Part shown: positions 35,870-40,057 of the stretch, in pieces
Numbering within the stretch: position 1 is the first letter of the stretch
Layout of the letters: every line of letters starts with the position of its first letter
Assembly (NCBI GenBank): GCA_030591585.1
Contig: JAUVAS010000017.1
Span: 1-40,057 of the forward strand
Reading direction: 5' to 3'
DNA: 40,057 nt
Origin: Flavobacterium sp.
Lineage (GTDB): Bacteria; Bacteroidota; Bacteroidia; Flavobacteriales; Flavobacteriaceae
Translations under genes and position numbers: made by a program
The notes under the pieces: model-generated
Seen by the model: the letters and a program-made list of their open reading frames with translations, nothing else
Databases searched by the model: none
What the model was told of the DNA's origin: nothing

Positions 35870-36346
35870 TTAGTATTCAGTTTTATCTACTTTCTCTGCC
35901 CATTTATTAAAAACAGTAACTCCTTCTTCTTGTAATATTTTTACAAATGGAATGTTTCTATTCCCAATAGGTTTGTCTATTTCATCATAGATAAATTGGT
36001 CATCAAAATCTATTTCCGCCGCATCGTTTTTATCACAAGCGTAAAATACTTTTTTAGGTCTTGCCCAATAAATTGCACCTAAACACATGGGGCAAGGTTC
36101 GCAAGAGGTATAAATAACACAACCGTCTAACTGGAAAGTATTCAGTTTTTCACAAGCTTTTCTTATGGCAACTACTTCTGCGTGAGCTGTAGGGTCGTTG
36201 GTTGAGGTAACGCTGTTGTTTCCTTCGGCAATTATTTCTCCATCTTTTACTACTACCGCTCCAAAAGGACCTCCGTGATTAGAGTTCATTCCTTCTTCAG
36301 CTAGCGCAATAGCTCTTCTCATAAATATTTTATCTTTATCTGTCAT
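35870..36346 (-). CDS. guaD: Guanine deaminase (cytidine-deaminase fold)
   Basis: The enzyme converts guanine to xanthine and ammonia. It is 158 aa, close to the 156 aa of B. subtilis GuaD, and the sequence follows it closely. GGPFGAVVVKDG (25-36) and DPTAHAEVVAIRKAC (51-65) carry the zinc ligand H55 and catalytic E57. TSCEPCPMCLGAIYWARPK (80-98) carries zinc ligands C85 and C88. FDDQFIYDEIDKP and the C-terminal KTEY match the domain-swapped GuaD tail. Its start overlaps the end of the DUF3784 gene by 11 bases. With guaB in the same window it points to guanine salvage, though they are 14 kb apart. Confidence 0.92.
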   Translation of the reverse strand: MTDKDKIFMRRAIALAEEGMNSNHGGPFGAVVVKDGEIIAEGNNSVTSTNDPTAHAEVVAIRKACEKLNTFQLDGCVIYTSCEPCPMCLGAIYWARPKKVFYACDKNDAAEIDFDDQFIYDEIDKPIGNRNIPFVKILQEEGVTVFNKWAEKVDKTEY

Positions 36347-36650
36347 TTTTATTTTTGAATTTATCTGAATTAGATAGTATTAATAAATACGGTAAACCTA
36401 TTGCAATTGCTATATATAAGGAATAGGTTTCAATTTTAGGGTTTTCCATTTCTTCGGAAACAAAATATCCGATAATTAAGACGAGAGCCATTCCAAACAT
36501 AGCATTTCTAAAAACGGAAGCAATACCTTCAATATCGTATTTTTCTTTTTTTACTTTTGGCATAGTATTATAGCCAGCGATTAAAAAATGCATTTTCCCG
36601 TATTTTATTAGAATTCCTAAAACGATAAAAAGGATGGCAATTGGGATCAT
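36336..36650 (-). CDS. DUF3784 small membrane protein, 104 aa
   Basis: MIPIAILFIVLGILIKYGKM followed by HFLIAGYNTMPKVKKEKYD is the standard start of the DUF3784 family, of unknown function. Two further hydrophobic helices lie at about 47-64 and 77-93, so three spans are predicted in the inner membrane. It overlaps guaD by 11 bases and is probably co-transcribed with it from the element at 36671-36678. A role in purine transport is possible but not supported by the sequence. Confidence 0.85.
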   Translation of the reverse strand: MIPIAILFIVLGILIKYGKMHFLIAGYNTMPKVKKEKYDIEGIASVFRNAMFGMALVLIIGYFVSEEMENPKIETYSLYIAIAIGLPYLLILSNSDKFKNKNDR

Positions 36651-36670
36651 AATTAGTTGTAATTTAATTT

Positions 36671-36678
36671 CAAAATTA
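36671..36678 (-). promoter_or_regulatory. -7 element for the DUF3784-guaD unit
   Basis: Minus-strand TAATTTTG matches TAnnTTTG, 20 bases before the DUF3784 start. No TTG at the -33 distance. Confidence 0.4.
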
Positions 36679-36710
36679 ACAAATAATAGTTAAATAAATT
36701 TAAGAATACC

Positions 36711-36745
36711 TTTGGGAAATATAAATGTTAAAATTAGTAACTTTG
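36711..36745 (+). promoter_or_regulatory. Promoter region for formate-THF ligase
   Basis: TTTG at 36711-36714 and TAACTTTG at 36738-36745 with a 23-base spacer fit the consensus at the long end. The upstream box is also part of TACCTTTG (36707-36714), so a second start is possible. Confidence 0.5.
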
Positions 36746-36771
36746 CTCTCGTTTAAAATCTTAAAAAAAGT

Positions 36772-38463
36772 ATGAGCACATCAGAAAAAAAGTTTTTGTC
36801 AGATATAGAAATAGCCCAAGGAAATACCATGGTGCATATTAGAGATATTGCAAGTAAATTGAATATTGTTGAAGATGATTTAGAAATGTACGGAAAGTAC
36901 AAAGCAAAACTTCCTATTCGATTGATCGATGAAGATAAAGTAGCAAAAAGTAATTTGATTTTGGTAACAGCATTAACACCAACACCTGCTGGTGAAGGAA
37001 AGACGACTGTTTCTATTGGTCTTACCGAAGGAATGAACAAAATAGGAAAACAAACTACTGTAGTTTTAAGAGAACCCTCTTTAGGACCTGTTTTCGGAAT
37101 AAAAGGAGGAGCTGCTGGAGGTGGATATTCGCAAGTAGTGCCGATGGAAGATATCAATCTTCATTTTACGGGCGATTTTTCAGCTATTGAAAAAGCAAAT
37201 AATTTATTGTCTGCTTTATTAGATAATAACATTCAGTCTAAAACAAGAAATTTAGGAATCGATCCTAGAACCATCGCTTGGAAACGTGTAATGGATATGA
37301 ACGATCGTGCACTACGTGACATCGTTATTGGGCTTGGAAGTACTGTTAACGGAATTCCTAGGCAAGATGGCTTTAATATTACTCCTGCTTCCGAAGTAAT
37401 GGCAATTCTGTGTATGGCAAAGGATTTTAGTGATTTAAAAGAACGATTAGGAAATATTTATTTAGGAGAAACATTCGACAAAAAACCAATTTACGCAAGA
37501 GACTTAAACGCAGAGAATGCCATGGCAATCTTATTAAAAGATGCTATTAATCCTAATTTAGTACAAACATTAGAAGGGAATCCAGCAATTATTCACGGTG
37601 GACCTTTTGCAAATATTGCTCAGGGAACCAACACTATTTTAGCTACTAAAATGGGAATGACGATGTCTGATTATGTGGTTACGGAGGCTGGTTTTGGTGC
37701 AGACTTAGGTGCTGAAAAATTCTTGGATATTAAGTGTGTGTCTGGAGGATTAAAGCCAAAAGCTGTGGTGCTTGTTGCAACAATTAGAGCGTTACGTCAT
37801 CACGGGGGTGCTACTAAAGAACAATTTAACGAAGCAAGTGTAGAGCGTGTGTCTAAAGGATTGGTGAATCTTGAAAAGCATATCGAAAATATGAAGAAGT
37901 TTGGATTGAATCCTGTAGTGGCAATCAATTCATTTTTTACAGATAGCGAAGAAGAAGTTGTATTAATCAAAGAGCGTTGTGCTGCTTTAAATGTGAATGC
38001 TGTAGTTTCTGAAGGATTTGCAAAAGGAGGAGACGGTGCAACAGACCTTGCTGAAGCAGTAGTTTCTGAAATAGAAAAAGGAGAAAATAAGTTTAAACAA
38101 TTATACGATTGGAATGCTCCTGTAAAAGAAAAAATTGAAACCATTGCCAAAGAAATTTATGGCGCAGACGGAGTGGAGTATTCTAAAAAAGCATTACTCG
38201 GACTTAAAAAAATAGACAGATTAGGCTTAAACGGATTGGCTGTTTGTATGGCAAAAACACAAAAATCTTTTTCAGATGATGATAAATTAGTTGGAAGACC
38301 TACTGGATTTAAAGTTACTGTTAGAGAATTTGAATTTGCTGCAGGGGCAGGATTTATCATTCCTATTTTAGGAAATATGATGCGTATGCCAGGGCTTCCT
38401 GCGGTACCAGCTTCAGAAAGAATGTCTATAGATAATAATGGAAAAATTTCTGGATTATCTTAA
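36772..38463 (+). CDS. fhs: Formate--tetrahydrofolate ligase
   Basis: The enzyme makes 10-formyl-THF from formate, THF and ATP in one-carbon metabolism. The 563-aa length fits the family. The P-loop region TPTPAGEGKTT (69-79), REPSLGPVFGIKGGAAGGGY and DINLHFTGDFSAI are diagnostic of Fhs. The C-terminal region carries GLAVCMAKTQKSFSDD and PGLPAVPASERM. It is transcribed divergently from the DUF3784-guaD pair, with promoter elements for both in the 121-base gap. Its product feeds purine synthesis, which agrees with guaB and guaD in the same window. Confidence 0.96.
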   Translation: MSTSEKKFLSDIEIAQGNTMVHIRDIASKLNIVEDDLEMYGKYKAKLPIRLIDEDKVAKSNLILVTALTPTPAGEGKTTVSIGLTEGMNKIGKQTTVVLREPSLGPVFGIKGGAAGGGYSQVVPMEDINLHFTGDFSAIEKANNLLSALLDNNIQSKTRNLGIDPRTIAWKRVMDMNDRALRDIVIGLGSTVNGIPRQDGFNITPASEVMAILCMAKDFSDLKERLGNIYLGETFDKKPIYARDLNAENAMAILLKDAINPNLVQTLEGNPAIIHGGPFANIAQGTNTILATKMGMTMSDYVVTEAGFGADLGAEKFLDIKCVSGGLKPKAVVLVATIRALRHHGGATKEQFNEASVERVSKGLVNLEKHIENMKKFGLNPVVAINSFFTDSEEEVVLIKERCAALNVNAVVSEGFAKGGDGATDLAEAVVSEIEKGENKFKQLYDWNAPVKEKIETIAKEIYGADGVEYSKKALLGLKKIDRLGLNGLAVCMAKTQKSFSDDDKLVGRPTGFKVTVREFEFAAGAGFIIPILGNMMRMPGLPAVPASERMSIDNNGKISGLS

Positions 38464-38517
38464 TAAAAAAAACGATTCAGACTACTTAAAATATTAGTCA
38501 ATGACCGCAACATTTGT

Positions 38518-38525
38518 TATTTTTG
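38518..38525 (+). promoter_or_regulatory. -7 element for sucC
   Basis: TATTTTTG matches TAnnTTTG. A TTAG at 38494-38497 is a near match at the -33 distance. The ATG lies 45 bases downstream. Confidence 0.5.
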
Positions 38526-38570
38526 CAGTCTAAAATTTAATGCCGAAATCAATCGGAAAAACACCTTACT

Positions 38571-39761
38571 ATGAATTTACACGAATATCAAGGAAAAGAA
38601 ATGTTGAATAGTTTTGGAGTAGAGATACAACGAGGAATTGTTGCTCAAACTCCAGCTGAAGCAGTTGCAGCAGCTAAGAAGTTAACAGAAGATACAGGGA
38701 CAGGTTGGCATGTGATAAAAGCTCAAATTCATGCAGGTGGACGTGGAAAAGGTGGCGGAGTTAAACTGGCTAAAAGTTTAGAAGAAGTAGAGAAAATTGC
38801 AGGAGAGATACTAGGAATGCATTTAATTACTCCACAGACAAGCGCTGAAGGGAAATTAGTAAATCAAGTATTAATTACAGAAGATGTTTATTACCCTGGT
38901 GAAAGTGAAACTAGCGAATTTTATATAAGTGTGCTTTTAAATAGAGCTACTGGAAAAAATATGATTATGTATTCTACCGAAGGTGGAATGGATATAGAAG
39001 CTGTTGCAGAAAACACACCACACCTTATTTTTAATGAAGAGATTGATCCCGCAATGGGCTTGTTGCCTTTTCAGACTAGAAAAATTGCATTTAATTTAGG
39101 ACTTAGCGGAAAAGCATTTAAAGAAATGACAAAATTTGTTTCAGCGCTTTATACAGCGTATGTGAAATCTGATTCTTCTTTATTTGAAATCAATCCTGTA
39201 TTAAAAACAAGTGATAATCGTGTAATTGCTGTAGATGCTAAAGTATCTATCGATGAAAATGCATTATTCAGACATAAAGATTATGAAGCTTTAAGAGATT
39301 TACGTGAAGAAAACCCTGTTGAAGTTGAAGCTAAAGCAGTTGGTTTAAGTTATGTAGATTTAGATGGTAATGTAGGTTGTATGGTAAATGGTGCTGGATT
39401 AGCAATGGCAACTATGGATTTAATTAAGCAAGCAGGAGGAGAGCCAGCAAATTTCTTAGATGTTGGAGGTACTGCAGATGCTGAACGTGTTGAAATAGCG
39501 TTTAAATTGATTCTGAAAGACCCAAATGTAAAAGCTATTTTGATTAATATATTTGGTGGAATTGTTCGTTGCGATCGTGTAGCACAAGGAATTATTGAAG
39601 CTTATAAAAATATAGGAACTATTAATATACCAATTATTGTGCGTTTAGAAGGAACCAATGCAGATATAGCCAAAAAGCTTATAGATGAAAGCGGATTAGA
39701 TGTTCATAGTGTTGTAGAATTTCAAGAAGCAGCAGATAAAGTTCAAGAAGTATTAGCCTAG
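38571..39761 (+). CDS. sucC: Succinyl-CoA ligase subunit beta
   Basis: With SucD this subunit converts succinyl-CoA to succinate while making ATP or GTP in the TCA cycle. At 396 aa it has an ATP-grasp domain starting MNLHEYQGKEML, with GGRGKGGGVK (56-65), and the C-terminal CoA-ligase domain with NIFGGIVRCDRVAQGI. The sucD gene is not next to it: a terminator and a secreted-protein gene follow. Separate sucC and sucD loci are usual in Flavobacteriaceae, as I recall. Confidence 0.96.
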   Translation: MNLHEYQGKEMLNSFGVEIQRGIVAQTPAEAVAAAKKLTEDTGTGWHVIKAQIHAGGRGKGGGVKLAKSLEEVEKIAGEILGMHLITPQTSAEGKLVNQVLITEDVYYPGESETSEFYISVLLNRATGKNMIMYSTEGGMDIEAVAENTPHLIFNEEIDPAMGLLPFQTRKIAFNLGLSGKAFKEMTKFVSALYTAYVKSDSSLFEINPVLKTSDNRVIAVDAKVSIDENALFRHKDYEALRDLREENPVEVEAKAVGLSYVDLDGNVGCMVNGAGLAMATMDLIKQAGGEPANFLDVGGTADAERVEIAFKLILKDPNVKAILINIFGGIVRCDRVAQGIIEAYKNIGTINIPIIVRLEGTNADIAKKLIDESGLDVHSVVEFQEAADKVQEVLA

Positions 39762-39791
39762 TGTAGTACTTTATATCATAAAAATTTTCAC

Positions 39792-39820
39792 AAAGCCTTA
39801 TTTATTTAAGGCTTTTTTTT
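39792..39820 (+). terminator. Terminator after sucC
   Basis: AAAGCCTTA (39792-39800) pairs with TAAGGCTTT (39807-39815) over a TTTATT loop, followed by a run of eight T. Confidence 0.88.
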
Positions 39821-39929
39821 GTTTTAAATAGGAGTTACGTTAAGTATTCGTTAAAAATAAAGTTCTTCTGTAACAATTTGTATAAAGTGGTCGTCTTCTT
39901 TGTATATCAGTCATTTAAAACGAATAATT

Positions 39930-40057
39930 ATGAAAAAAGTAAATGTAATTTTAGTAGCCTTAGTGCTTTTTGCGGGAACTCTAACATCTTATGCCGCAGT
40001 TGACCCAGTTGTACCTTCTAAAGAAACAACAAAAGAAATAGCAAAACTTCTTGAAAA
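39930..40057 (+). CDS. Secreted protein of unknown function, cut by the right edge
   Basis: An ATG at 39930 opens a frame of 42 codons that runs off the window. It reads MKKVNVILVALVLFAG and continues TLTSYAAVDPVVPSKETT. The first 22 residues form a good signal peptide with cleavage likely after SYA. The visible mature part is too short to assign. The gene follows the sucC terminator, so it starts a new transcript. Confidence 0.65.
   Translation, partial: MKKVNVILVALVLFAGTLTSYAAVDPVVPSKETTKEIAKLLE

Overview
The window comes from a low-GC member of the phylum Bacteroidota, most probably family Flavobacteriaceae. Four signs support this. Promoters have the TTG / TAnnTTTG form and leaders lack clear Shine-Dalgarno motifs. 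One secreted peptidase ends in a type IX secretion (T9SS) sorting domain. Bacteroidota-typical proteins are present: a long NusB, a DUF3276/PUR protein, a DUF1573 lipoprotein, and a carboxypeptidase-regulatory-domain TonB receptor. Gene neighbourhoods such as nusB-DUF1573-yajC and three SurA-like genes followed by moxR also fit. I cannot name the genus. No rRNA, tRNA, CRISPR array or intact insertion sequence was seen.

Left part (1-10.4 kb). A glutamate-cysteine-ligase-family gene is cut by the left edge. A 374-bp gene-free gap follows, filled mainly by an element with 25-26 bp perfect inverted repeats. Next, on the minus strand, come an 838-aa M14 metallopeptidase, a DUF3276 protein and an ABC exporter half. 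On the plus strand are leucine dehydrogenase and the nusB-DUF1573-yajC cluster. Peptidase T is on the minus strand.

Middle (10.4-28 kb). A TonB-dependent receptor is followed by a tight five-gene operon: pyrD, a LysE-family exporter, HMG-CoA lyase, a lipoprotein metallophosphatase and a membrane-anchored c-type haem protein. Then come a porin-like barrel, an FMN-binding protein translationally coupled to a small four-helix membrane protein, guaB, an OmpH/Skp chaperone gene, and an operon of three SurA/PpiC-type periplasmic folding factors with a MoxR ATPase.

Right part (28-40 kb). Aconitase and an NAD-dependent epimerase precede a T9SS-exported M14 carboxypeptidase. A two-gene accessory-looking insert follows (DUF6624 lipoprotein plus an unknown membrane-anchored protein). 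TlpA-type thioredoxin, a DUF3784-guanine deaminase pair, formate-THF ligase, sucC and the start of a secreted protein complete the window.

Most of the window is housekeeping: leucine breakdown (leucine dehydrogenase, HMG-CoA lyase), TCA cycle (aconitase, SucC), purine/pyrimidine and one-carbon metabolism (guaB, guaD, pyrD, fhs), and envelope biogenesis (Skp, SurA-like proteins, YajC, TonB receptor). The less explained items are the inverted-repeat element at 860-1021, the porin/FMN-binding/four-helix protein group at 18.1-20.5 kb with a substitution in the usual flavinylation motif, and the insert at about 33.3-35.2 kb.
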